Source: an uncultured Alphaproteobacteria bacterium
Lineage (GTDB): Bacteria; Pseudomonadota; Alphaproteobacteria; Rhodobacterales; Rhodobacteraceae
Assembly (NCBI GenBank): GCA_902540655.1
Contig: CACBNQ010000008.1
Span: 1-50,813, forward strand
DNA length: 50,813 nt
Direction of reading: 5' to 3'
Position numbers and translations under genes: made by a program. This document shows positions 26,006-34,220 of this stretch, piece by piece. The first letter of the stretch is position 1; every line of letters starts with the position of its first letter. Under the pieces are notes generated by a model, which worked only from the letters and a program-made list of their open reading frames with translations, was not told where the DNA came from and made no database searches.

Positions 26006-29000
26006 ATGTTAAATGTAGATCAGAGCAAACAATGGGACTTTTGGATTGATCGTGGAGGGACATTCACCGATATAGTGGCGAAAGACCCTAGTGGCAAAAT
26101 ACATACTGATAAAATACTTTCGGAAAATGATCAACTTTATAAAGACGCAGGGATGGCAGGAATAAAGCGTTTTCTAAAAGTACCTCATGGTGCAAAAATA
26201 CCCACAGATATAATAAACTCTATAAAAATGGGAACAACAGTCGCGACTAATGCACTTCTCGAAAGAAAGGGATTTCCTGTGGTTTTATTAACCACCAAGG
26301 GATTGAAGGACCAGCTACGCATAGCATATCAAAACAGACCCAATCTTTTTGATCGAAAAATTACTTTAACTGACCCTTTATATGACGAAATAATCGAGGT
26401 TGAAGAGCGAGTGACATCTTCTGGTCATATATTGAAGCCAATAAATAAAGATAGACTTATTAGCGATCTCAGAAAAATAAAAAATGTGAAAAAAAAATCA
26501 TGTGCAATTGTTTTCATGCATAGTTGCAAATTCAATAAACATGAAAAAGAAGCAGAAAAAATAGCGAAGATCTCAGGGTTTTCACATATCTCGTTAAGTT
26601 ATAGAACATCTCAAATTATGAAATACGTCATGAGGGGAGATACGACTGTTGCAGATGCATACCTAAGCCCGGTTTTAAATAGGTATATCCAATCCCTGTA
26701 CTCAGAGTTTGAAGGAGATATAAGTAGCAAAATTAGCTTTATGCAATCTAACGGAGGGCTTACAAATGCAAGTCTCTTTTCTGGAAAAGATTCAATTCTG
26801 TCTGGACCTGCTGGAGGGGTAATAGGTGGGATTAAAACTAGTGCTCTGGACAAAGAGCACAAAATAATTGGCTTTGATATGGGAGGAACTTCTACTGACG
26901 TTTGGCATTATTCTGGAGAATTGGAGCGGACAGTAAACAATAAAATTGATGGAATTCGTATTTCAATTCCGATGTTAAACATTAACACCATTGCTGCAGG
27001 TGGCGGTAGCATTCTTTCAGAAAAATCAGGCAGATTAATTGTAGGGCCAGAAAGTGCAGGAGCAACGCCAGGTCCCGCTTGTTACGATAGAGGAGGACCG
27101 TTAACAATTACAGATAGTAACCTGATTACGGGAAGAATTCATACTAACTATTTTCCAAAAACATTTGGTGATAATAGCAAAAAAAGTTTGTCGCTCCGTG
27201 CCTCCAAGATTCTCTTTAACCAATTAAGTGACAAAATGAATATTCCCATCGAAGAAATTGCAGAGGGGTTCATAAGCGTTGCAGACAATAGCATGGCTGA
27301 AGCCATTAAAAAAATATCTGTTCAAAGGGGTTATGACCTACGAGAATATTGCCTAACTGTTTTCGGAGGTGCTGCTGGTCAGCACGCTTGTTCAATAGCA
27401 GAAATATTGGACATGAAGACCTGTCTTATTCACCCCCATGCTTCCGTACTCTCAGCTTATGGTATGGGTTTAGCTGAGATAAGAACTAATAAGAGCATGA
27501 TAATTGAAAGACACCTTACAAGAGAGACACTGTTAGAAAGCGCACTTATTGCTGACAGTCTTATTACCTCAACTACGGAGACTCTTGAAAAGCAAAATAT
27601 TGCAGAGAATAACATAACTCATCTTATTAAAGTATTTATCAAACTAGATGGAACAGACACCAGCCTAGATTTGGAGTTTGATACGATAACCAATTTACAA
27701 TCAATATTTAGTCAAACCTATTTCCGTCTTTTCGGGTTCAAACCTGTTTCAAAAAAGTTAGTTATAGAGTCCGTTTTCGTTGAAGCTGTTGGTGGAACCG
27801 ACGTAGATTTAAAAAACAAGCTAGCTCTTCAAAAATCAACAAGTAAAAAGGCATCGATAGTAACTGAAAAGGTTTACATCGACGGAGAGTGGAATGATTG
27901 TAAATTTTTTCCAATAGACAAATTAAATAAAAGCTCAAAGATTGTGGGACCTGCAGTACTTGTGGGCTCCCAGACTTCAATTTTACTTAAGAGAGGCTGG
28001 GAAAGCACTCTTCAAGAGAGTGGTGCAATCAAACTCAAAAGAGTGAAGACTTTTCAACCAAAGGGTCACACTGAGTCCGCACAAATTGAAGTATTTAATA
28101 ATTTATTTATGTCAATTGCGGAACAAATGGGTTTTGTTTTAGAAAAGACAGCGCAGTCAATAACAATTAAAGAACGGCTAGATTTTTCCTGCGCAATTTT
28201 TGATAAGCATGGTGAGTTGGTCGCAAATGCTCCACATATGCCAGTTCATTTAGGGTCTATGGACTCCACGGTAAAGTCTATAATAAAAAATAATTCTACA
28301 TTATCATTTGGTGACATTTTCGCCATCAATGCACCTTACAATGGTGGAACCCATCTCCCAGACATTACTATAGTTAACCCTATTTGGAATGCAGAAAAAT
28401 CTGAAATAATTTTTTTTACAGCAGCTAGAGGGCACCATACTGACATAGGTGGACTTACTCCAGGGTCAATGCCCTGCAACAGTAAAGATATTAATGAAGA
28501 AGGTATTTATATTGATAACTGGAAAATTGTAGACAAGGGTATTTTTAGAGAAAAAGAAATTAAAGAAAAACTTTTATCTGGATTATATCCAGCTAGATCT
28601 CCTTTAACCAATATTGCTGATCTGAAAGCTCAAATCGCGGCATGCAAAAAAGGAGAAGCAGAATTACTAAAAGTAGTTGACAAATATGGCCTTAAAACCG
28701 TTTTCAGGTTTCAGGAACTTGTTTGTGAAAATGCTGAAGACGCTGTTAGGGAGTCAATTAGGACAATAAAGAGTACTAAGGTTACATACCAGATGGATAA
28801 TGATTTATCAGGTGCAGTAAGAAAAATTGAAATCAAACTAACACGAAATAAAGATAATAGTTCGATAGAAGTTGACTTTAATGGAACCACTATGCAACTG
28901 GAAAGTAACTATAATGCTCCCCTACCTGTAACTAGAGCAGCTGTATTATATGCATTTAGAATACTAACTGGGGGAAATATTCCAATGAACTCTGGAATCA

Positions 29001-29632
29001 TGAAACCCATTAAGATAAAAATTCCGAAAGCAAGTATGTTATCCCCGGAGTATCCAGCTGCAGTAATAGCGGGTAATGTCGAGACTAGTCAGGCTGTCAC
29101 ATCTGCACTATTAATAGGTTTTGGCCTTCAAGCTGCCGCCCAGTCAACTATGAATAACATTACCTGGGGCAATAAAAATTTCCAATATTATGAAACAATT
29201 TGTGGCGGCACGGGTGCAGGGATAGACTTTTCTGGCAATTTTTACCAGGGCACCTCTGCTGTTCATAGCCATATGACTAATAGCCGATTAACTGATCCCG
29301 AGACTCTAGAGTTTAGGTATCCTGTTATATTAGAAGAATTTTCAATACGTCAAGGCTCTGGAGGCATAGGGCAGTACCATGGGGGTGACGGTGTAGTGCG
29401 TAGAATCTCTTTTTTAGAACCAATGATAATTTCAGTTCTGTCTGGTCACAGGACCATCGGTCCACCAGGACTTTTAGGCGGAGGATCAGGTAAAGTGGGA
29501 TCAACTAGTCTTGTGAGAAATAGTGGTAGTGTTGAGGTATTGAAGTATGCCGATCAGATAGAAGGGAAAAAAGGTGATATTTTAGTTGTGAAAACCCCTG
29601 GGGGTGGAGGTTTGGGCAAATCACCACAGTAG
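26006..29632 (+). CDS. oplAH: ATP-dependent 5-oxoprolinase / hydantoinase, fused A+B subunits
   Basis: The 1208-residue protein fuses both halves of the hydantoinase/oxoprolinase family. The A half (~1-690) opens with the ASKHA motif DRGGTFTD (15-22) and has a second phosphate motif GFDMGGTSTDV (289-299) and CYDRGGPLTITD. The B half (~692-1208) contains HMPVHLGSMD, FAINAPYNGGTHLPDI, and the glycine-rich end TPGGGGLG. Fusion of the two halves into about 1200-1290 residues is typical of eukaryote-like OplAH, which hydrolyses 5-oxo-L-proline to glutamate with ATP; separate HyuA/HyuB or acetophenone carboxylase-like enzymes are usually two genes. 5-oxoproline recycling is therefore the best guess. 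It ends 1 base from the convergent ImuA-like gene. Confidence 0.9.
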   Translation: MLNVDQSKQWDFWIDRGGTFTDIVAKDPSGKIHTDKILSENDQLYKDAGMAGIKRFLKVPHGAKIPTDIINSIKMGTTVATNALLERKGFPVVLLTTKGLKDQLRIAYQNRPNLFDRKITLTDPLYDEIIEVEERVTSSGHILKPINKDRLISDLRKIKNVKKKSCAIVFMHSCKFNKHEKEAEKIAKISGFSHISLSYRTSQIMKYVMRGDTTVADAYLSPVLNRYIQSLYSEFEGDISSKISFMQSNGGLTNASLFSGKDSILSGPAGGVIGGIKTSALDKEHKIIGFDMGGTSTDVWHYSGELERTVNNKIDGIRISIPMLNINTIAAGGGSILSEKSGRLIVGPESAGATPGPACYDRGGPLTITDSNLITGRIHTNYFPKTFGDNSKKSLSLRASKILFNQLSDKMNIPIEEIAEGFISVADNSMAEAIKKISVQRGYDLREYCLTVFGGAAGQHACSIAEILDMKTCLIHPHASVLSAYGMGLAEIRTNKSMIIERHLTRETLLESALIADSLITSTTETLEKQNIAENNITHLIKVFIKLDGTDTSLDLEFDTITNLQSIFSQTYFRLFGFKPVSKKLVIESVFVEAVGGTDVDLKNKLALQKSTSKKASIVTEKVYIDGEWNDCKFFPIDKLNKSSKIVGPAVLVGSQTSILLKRGWESTLQESGAIKLKRVKTFQPKGHTESAQIEVFNNLFMSIAEQMGFVLEKTAQSITIKERLDFSCAIFDKHGELVANAPHMPVHLGSMDSTVKSIIKNNSTLSFGDIFAINAPYNGGTHLPDITIVNPIWNAEKSEIIFFTAARGHHTDIGGLTPGSMPCNSKDINEEGIYIDNWKIVDKGIFREKEIKEKLLSGLYPARSPLTNIADLKAQIAACKKGEAELLKVVDKYGLKTVFRFQELVCENAEDAVRESIRTIKSTKVTYQMDNDLSGAVRKIEIKLTRNKDNSSIEVDFNGTTMQLESNYNAPLPVTRAAVLYAFRILTGGNIPMNSGIMKPIKIKIPKASMLSPEYPAAVIAGNVETSQAVTSALLIGFGLQAAAQSTMNNITWGNKNFQYYETICGGTGAGIDFSGNFYQGTSAVHSHMTNSRLTDPETLEFRYPVILEEFSIRQGSGGIGQYHGGDGVVRRISFLEPMIISVLSGHRTIGPPGLLGGGSGKVGSTSLVRNSGSVEVLKYADQIEGKKGDILVVKTPGGGGLGKSPQ

Positions 29633-29633
29633 A

Positions 29634-30266
29634 TTATGGAGTAGTCTTATATACATTAATAGTTCTTCTATTATAGCCTTGTTGTTTAGCCTTGATTATC
29701 CATGATGAGAGCTTAAATCTTGATTTACTACATACCAACTCCCATCGTTCTTCTAAAAAAGAGCGCTTTTTCTTTGTAGACGAATCAATCGAAAAACTGG
29801 GCTTCATATACCATCTACTCTCAACACCTATTATTTCACTTTGAAAAGAAGAAACTAACAATATTGTCGGAAGAGTTGAATTCTTTTCTTCTCTTACATT
29901 TTTGAAAGATAGGATTATTCTTCGTAGACTGGAATATTGAATTGGTTTGTGTAGCTCGCATACTAAAAGCCCACTTACACCTGATTTTAAAAATTCTTCC
30001 ATTACCCATGTAGACTCTTGGTTCGTCATTGTGTCTACCAAAATGATTTTGTTTATATCCACCCAAGATGCAAGTCCATCAGGATAAAGAGAAACAGTAC
30101 ATTCTTTTCTTCTTATCCACGTGATGTAACTTTTTATATTTCTTGCAGTAATGAGTGCAAAAATAAATCTTGATGGCCCTGTTATCTGATGTACACCACC
30201 TCTTTTGAGAAATAATCCTGGTAAGAACTCTAGGTATTCAATATCGGAAAAATTAAAATGATCCAT
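29634..30266 (-). CDS. ImuA-like RecA-fold protein, solitary
   Basis: The 210-residue protein resembles the ImuA family of the SOS mutasome: GLFLKRGGVHQITGPS near the N-terminus aligns with the degenerate P-loop region, SLYPDGLASW and KIILVDT with the core beta strands, ESTWVMEEFLKSGVSGLLVCEL with the highly typical 'W-MEE-L' helix, and RRIILSF, then VESRWYMKP. Position 23-34 lacks a GK[ST] Walker A, as in ImuA proteins. ImuA normally sits beside imuB and dnaE2; neither is in this window. Its role alone is unknown; the assignment is pattern-based inference. It is 78 bases downstream of the cytochrome c gene on the same strand. Confidence 0.65.
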   Translation of the reverse strand: MDHFNFSDIEYLEFLPGLFLKRGGVHQITGPSRFIFALITARNIKSYITWIRRKECTVSLYPDGLASWVDINKIILVDTMTNQESTWVMEEFLKSGVSGLLVCELHKPIQYSSLRRIILSFKNVREEKNSTLPTILLVSSFQSEIIGVESRWYMKPSFSIDSSTKKKRSFLEERWELVCSKSRFKLSSWIIKAKQQGYNRRTINVYKTTP

Positions 30267-30350
30267 ATAATATCTTAAAATTTTTGTTCTTCTTTTGTTC
30301 TAATATTGATTGTGTTTTTTGTAAAGGAAAGTGTTAACTGATAGACACTT

Positions 30351-30872
30351 TTACTCGGATAATGAATTTAAATATTCAATCAAGTTTGCTCGATCTTTAT
30401 CCTTCTTAAGACCGGCAAAACTCATTGCGGTTCCAGGAGCATACTGGGACGGCTTAGTAAGATATTTATTTAGTTCCTCTATATTCCAGACACCCTCTAA
30501 GCCTGCAAGTACTTTCGAATACTTAAACCCCTCTATTGAACCAATATCCCGGTTTATAACCTTGTAAAGGTGAGGCCCTACTCCGTTCTCTCCATCCTCA
30601 AGCTTATGACACGACTTACACTTACCAAAAACTTTCTTACCCTTTTCTATATCCGCACTGGCAAGCAATGTAGCAAAATCAACAACCTCTTCACTGCTTT
30701 CTTCTTTTCCATCATCACTAACCTCGACCTCAAGATAGTAGGCCAATTTTTCTTCTCCATAGTAATCATCGTGGCTGTGGTAAATTATTTCAGTACCCCA
30801 GTTCAATAATAAAAAAATGAGAAGAGCTCCGCAAAGTGCTCCACCCATTTTAGTCCACTCGAAGGTATCCAT
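30351..30872 (-). CDS. cycM: Membrane-anchored cytochrome c (CycM/c552 type)
   Basis: This 173-residue protein has an uncleaved N-terminal membrane anchor (~9-27), an acidic linker (40-65) and a class I cytochrome c domain with one haem site, C85-K-S-C-H89, and the axial methionine M150 in APGTAMSFAGL. CycM-type proteins carry electrons from the bc1 complex to the aa3 oxidase in alphaproteobacteria. The anchor opening MDTFEWTKMGGALCGALL matches the family's conserved start. It is divergent from pheA, the usual neighbour in this class. Confidence 0.93.
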   Translation of the reverse strand: MDTFEWTKMGGALCGALLIFLLLNWGTEIIYHSHDDYYGEEKLAYYLEVEVSDDGKEESSEEVVDFATLLASADIEKGKKVFGKCKSCHKLEDGENGVGPHLYKVINRDIGSIEGFKYSKVLAGLEGVWNIEELNKYLTKPSQYAPGTAMSFAGLKKDKDRANLIEYLNSLSE

Positions 30873-30982
30873 GTTTTTTGTTCCTAAATTCGAATATTAT
30901 TATATGTTATATAAAAAATTAAAAAATATTCTACAACTGATTTTAGAAATGAGCGCGACAAAATGTGCATGTCAAAGAAATT

Positions 30983-31834
30983 ATGAAAGAAAAAACTCTG
31001 AAAATATCATTTCAAGGAGCTCTAGGTTCATATTCACACCAAGCTTCAACTAAATTTTTCAAAGACCCTTCAGTTGTGCCTTGCGATTCCTTTGAGGAAG
31101 CGATTGAAGCTGTGAGAAAAGGTAAAGTTGACAAAGCCATTCTACCTGTAGAAAACTCAACTTATGGCAGGATCGCTGATATTCATTCTCTTCTACCAGC
31201 TTCAAAGCTTTTTATAACAGCAGAGTATTTTTTGCCTGTCGATATTTGCATGTTAGGTACTAAATCATCTAATTTGAAAACCGTAAGTTCAGCAACAAGT
31301 CACCCAGTTCTTCTAGGACAATGTAAGAAATTCCTCCAAATGAATAAGATAAAAACAATTGCCGGCTATGATACGGCAGGGTCAGCTCGATTAATATCAG
31401 AGGAAAATGATAAGTTTAAAGGTGCATTAGCTTCAAAAATAGCTGCTAAGATTTATGGATTAAAGGTACTGCGAGCTAATGTTCAGGATAATAAAAACAA
31501 TACTACTAGGTTTTTGGTGATGGAGAAAAAGCCTAAGATTCTAATAAGGCAACAGAAGAAAGTAATCACATCTATACTTTTCCAAGTAAGAAATATTCCA
31601 GCTGCTTTGTATAAAGCAATGGGAGGATTTGCCACCAATAATGTTAATATGATTAAGCTGGAGAGCTATATGTTGGGAGGCTCATTTGAGGCAACGCAAT
31701 TCTTCGCAGACATCCAAGGACATCCCGAAGATCGGTCTGTAAAGAGAGCATTGGATGAGCTCGATTATTTTACTAATAGGCTAGATGTTATAGGGGTTTA
31801 TAAACAAAGCAACTTCAGAAATAAAAATTCTTAA
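30983..31834 (+). CDS. pheA: Prephenate dehydratase
   Basis: This enzyme decarboxylates and dehydrates prephenate to phenylpyruvate for phenylalanine synthesis. The 283-residue form is monofunctional (no chorismate mutase domain). Motifs: FQGALGSYSHQAS at the start, VENSTYGRI, the catalytic threonine motif NTTRFLV, and a C-terminal ACT domain (~195-275) with RNIPAALYKAMGGFA and KLESYM, in the positions of the GALV and ESRP phenylalanine-binding motifs. A GTG at 30965 would add six residues (MHVKEI); I prefer the ATG at 30983, which starts at the family's normal distance from the core. Its stop is 1 base from the convergent rpoH stop. Confidence 0.94.
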   Translation: MKEKTLKISFQGALGSYSHQASTKFFKDPSVVPCDSFEEAIEAVRKGKVDKAILPVENSTYGRIADIHSLLPASKLFITAEYFLPVDICMLGTKSSNLKTVSSATSHPVLLGQCKKFLQMNKIKTIAGYDTAGSARLISEENDKFKGALASKIAAKIYGLKVLRANVQDNKNNTTRFLVMEKKPKILIRQQKKVITSILFQVRNIPAALYKAMGGFATNNVNMIKLESYMLGGSFEATQFFADIQGHPEDRSVKRALDELDYFTNRLDVIGVYKQSNFRNKNS

Positions 31835-31835
31835 T

Positions 31836-32702
31836 TTAAGAGTATTCTACAATTTTAGCTTTCAACTTATCAATCGCCTTGTTCTCAATCTGGCGAACTC
31901 TTTCACGACTTATTCCATGCTTCTCACTTAGCTGTTCAAGCGTCAAAGGAGGCTCTTTCAACCTTCTGTCTAAAATGATACTTTTTTCCCTATTATTTAA
32001 AACAGTTAGTGATTTCATTAGGATAGTTCTTCTTTCTCTAGTTTCATCACTGTGCACAAATTTTTCAACATGATCTTCATCTTGGTCAGCAAGCAGGGAC
32101 TGCCACTCTTCTTCAGTCTCACCATCGCTTTTTATTGTAGCATTTAAAGATACATCACCACCAATCATTCTCCTATTCATGGCGACTACATCATTCTCAG
32201 AAACGTTTAATTGCCTAGCAATCTCCTCAACATTTTCAGGTAGCAGATCACCATCTTCAAACGCTCCAATTTTATTTTTTAATTTCTTCAAGTTGAAAAA
32301 AAGCTTTTTCTGTGCGCTGGTTGTCCCCATTTTGACAAGACTCCAACTTTTTAAAATATATTCCTGAATGTTGGCCTTTATCCACCAGATCGCATATGTT
32401 GCCAACCTAAATCCCTTTTCTGGATCAAACCTCTTAACAGCTTGCATCAATCCAACATTTGCCTCGCTAACCACCTCTGAAATAGGCAATCCATATCCCC
32501 TGTATCCCATGGCAATTTTTGCTGCTAGTCGTAAATGTGAAGTTACAAGCTTGTGGGCTGATGATCTACACCCTTCTTCCACCCAAGCCTTTGCTAAACC
32601 ATACTCTTCTTCCAAACTCAACATCGGAAATTTTTTTATCTCGTCTAAGTATTTCGATAATCCCGAACCACTTACTATTAAAGATGTATTACTGTTTGCC
32701 AT
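31836..32702 (-). CDS. rpoH: RNA polymerase heat-shock sigma factor (sigma32)
   Basis: RpoH directs transcription of chaperone and protease genes. The 288-residue protein has region 2 (LVTSHLRLAAKIAMGYRGYG ... WWIKANIQEYIL), the diagnostic RpoH box QKKLFFNLKKL at 131-141, and a region 4.2 helix-turn-helix (SEKHGISRERVRQIENKA). The RpoH box distinguishes it from rpoD, which lies 4 kb away. It follows rluD on the same strand with a 94-base gap, the standard alphaproteobacterial order. Confidence 0.96.
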   Translation of the reverse strand: MANSNTSLIVSGSGLSKYLDEIKKFPMLSLEEEYGLAKAWVEEGCRSSAHKLVTSHLRLAAKIAMGYRGYGLPISEVVSEANVGLMQAVKRFDPEKGFRLATYAIWWIKANIQEYILKSWSLVKMGTTSAQKKLFFNLKKLKNKIGAFEDGDLLPENVEEIARQLNVSENDVVAMNRRMIGGDVSLNATIKSDGETEEEWQSLLADQDEDHVEKFVHSDETRERRTILMKSLTVLNNREKSIILDRRLKEPPLTLEQLSEKHGISRERVRQIENKAIDKLKAKIVEYS

Positions 32703-32796
32703 TGGTACTAACTTTTCCTTTCAAAAGGTTATATAGGTCAAATTTTCTGACTTTGCAAGTACATCAAGCATTTTTTATACCATTTTATTTACATGC

Positions 32797-33840
32797 TCAG
32801 CTGGTTTTGTATTTGCCTAAATTTGATAAAAGATTTGAAAAATCATATGGCAAAATACCTTGAAAAAATAGAGTTTTACTGCTGTACGGGTGAACAATAG
32901 ACAACTCATGCGCATGAAGCATTTGCCTCGATCTTTTGCCGTCCAACAAAGGTAAAATGGTTTTCTTTACATCCAAATCTTCTTTTCTTCTCAATTTATA
33001 TAGGTTGTCTCCAACGATTGGGCACTCAATAAGCTTAGCGTGCACTCGAATTTGATGAGTTCTTCCAGTTTCAATCTCACAGCTTACCAGTGATAACTTT
33101 TGATTTTTACCCAAATCATAGACAGTTTGAACAGTGAAACGTGATATAGCTAGCCTACCATCATCAGTGCAAGCCTCCATCATTTCTCTATTGATTTTAT
33201 TTCTTCTTATATTGGTTTTAACTTCCAGAATATTGTCTTCAAGCATATTTATGCCAGGCTTCCCGATAATCTTGCTAAGATTTTCAAGAGGATTTCCTAT
33301 ACAAAGTGCTAGATAAACCTTTTTTACCTTACGACTTTTAAATTGCTTTATTAAAGAATCTGCACTCAACTTTGTTTTGGCGACGATAATAAGCCCTGAT
33401 GTATCTTTATCCAGCCTGTGGACTATCCCGGGTCTAAACCTATCATAAGTAATCGGAAGTGTATCTTGAAATTTATAAATTAAAAAATTAACAAGCGTAT
33501 CACGTTGGGCTGATTTTACAGGGTGAACCACCATATTTGATGGCTTATTAAAGACTATTAGAGCGTCGTCCTCAAAAACAATTGGGACATCCAAATCCTC
33601 CGGTATTAGAGTTTTATGCAGGTGTTGATCAGAATAAAGAATGACTTCCATTAAGTCGTCTGTTTTAGTTTTCAAAGTCAAAGCATTTTGTTTCTGAGGG
33701 TCAAAAATCATTTTCTGCTTAATTAAATCTTGAATTTTGGTTCTTGATAAACTTAAATTAGGAGGGCAATTTTCTAGGATTAGCTTGTCAAGCCTTCTCT
33801 CAGATTTTTTTGTCAAACTAATGATAAATTTTTCAGTCAT
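32797..33840 (-). CDS. rluD: 23S rRNA pseudouridine synthase, RluD family
   Basis: The 347-residue protein has an N-terminal S4 RNA-binding domain (RRLDKLILENCP ... IQDLIKQKMI) and the RluA/C/D catalytic domain with the nucleophilic aspartate in HRLDKDTSGLIIVAKT, preceded by NKPSNMVVHP. RluD modifies helix 69 of 23S rRNA (three pseudouridines). The neighbourhood (upstream of rpoH, divergent from a DUF6476-like gene) favours RluD over RluA/RluC. Its ATG is only 5 bases from the divergent ATG of the next gene. Confidence 0.92.
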   Translation of the reverse strand: MTEKFIISLTKKSERRLDKLILENCPPNLSLSRTKIQDLIKQKMIFDPQKQNALTLKTKTDDLMEVILYSDQHLHKTLIPEDLDVPIVFEDDALIVFNKPSNMVVHPVKSAQRDTLVNFLIYKFQDTLPITYDRFRPGIVHRLDKDTSGLIIVAKTKLSADSLIKQFKSRKVKKVYLALCIGNPLENLSKIIGKPGINMLEDNILEVKTNIRRNKINREMMEACTDDGRLAISRFTVQTVYDLGKNQKLSLVSCEIETGRTHQIRVHAKLIECPIVGDNLYKLRRKEDLDVKKTILPLLDGKRSRQMLHAHELSIVHPYSSKTLFFQGILPYDFSNLLSNLGKYKTS

Positions 33841-33845
33841 GATAT

Positions 33846-34202
33846 ATGCGAGAAATTAAAAAGAGTTCAAAGTCTGATTTGCCCTTAGTATTCTTGAAGT
33901 GGCTGGTTACGGTACTTTCAGTAGTAATGATTTTAGGTTTTTTATTTCTTGTGACTATTCTAGGCATAAAGATATCCAACTTCAATACTACACCGCAGAA
34001 CCTTTCCGAGTCACCAAATCGAGAAATCTTAATACCTAACGGTATTATTGAAACTATTGATATTGAAAACGAAACTTTAACTGTAGTTGTAAAAGTGAGA
34101 ACTGGCCATTTGGAGATAGTGGTTATGGACTTGAAGGATGGAATATTATTAAATCAATACTCTGTTAAACAAAAAAAAAGCCTTTATAATGAGAGAAATT
34201 AA
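33846..34202 (+). CDS. DUF6476-like single-pass membrane protein
   Basis: The 118-residue product has a basic N-terminus (REIKKSSKSD), one transmembrane helix at ~14-42 (VFLKWLVTVLSVVMILGFLFL) and a small C-terminal domain with the IPNGIIETIDIENETLTVVVK stretch ending in a VMDLKDG strand. Size, topology and its place next to rluD fit the DUF6476 family of Alphaproteobacteria, whose function is unknown. It precedes dnaG by 18 bases and may share its transcript. Confidence 0.75.
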   Translation: MREIKKSSKSDLPLVFLKWLVTVLSVVMILGFLFLVTILGIKISNFNTTPQNLSESPNREILIPNGIIETIDIENETLTVVVKVRTGHLEIVVMDLKDGILLNQYSVKQKKSLYNERN

Positions 34203-34220
34203 TTCACAAATTTAAATCAT

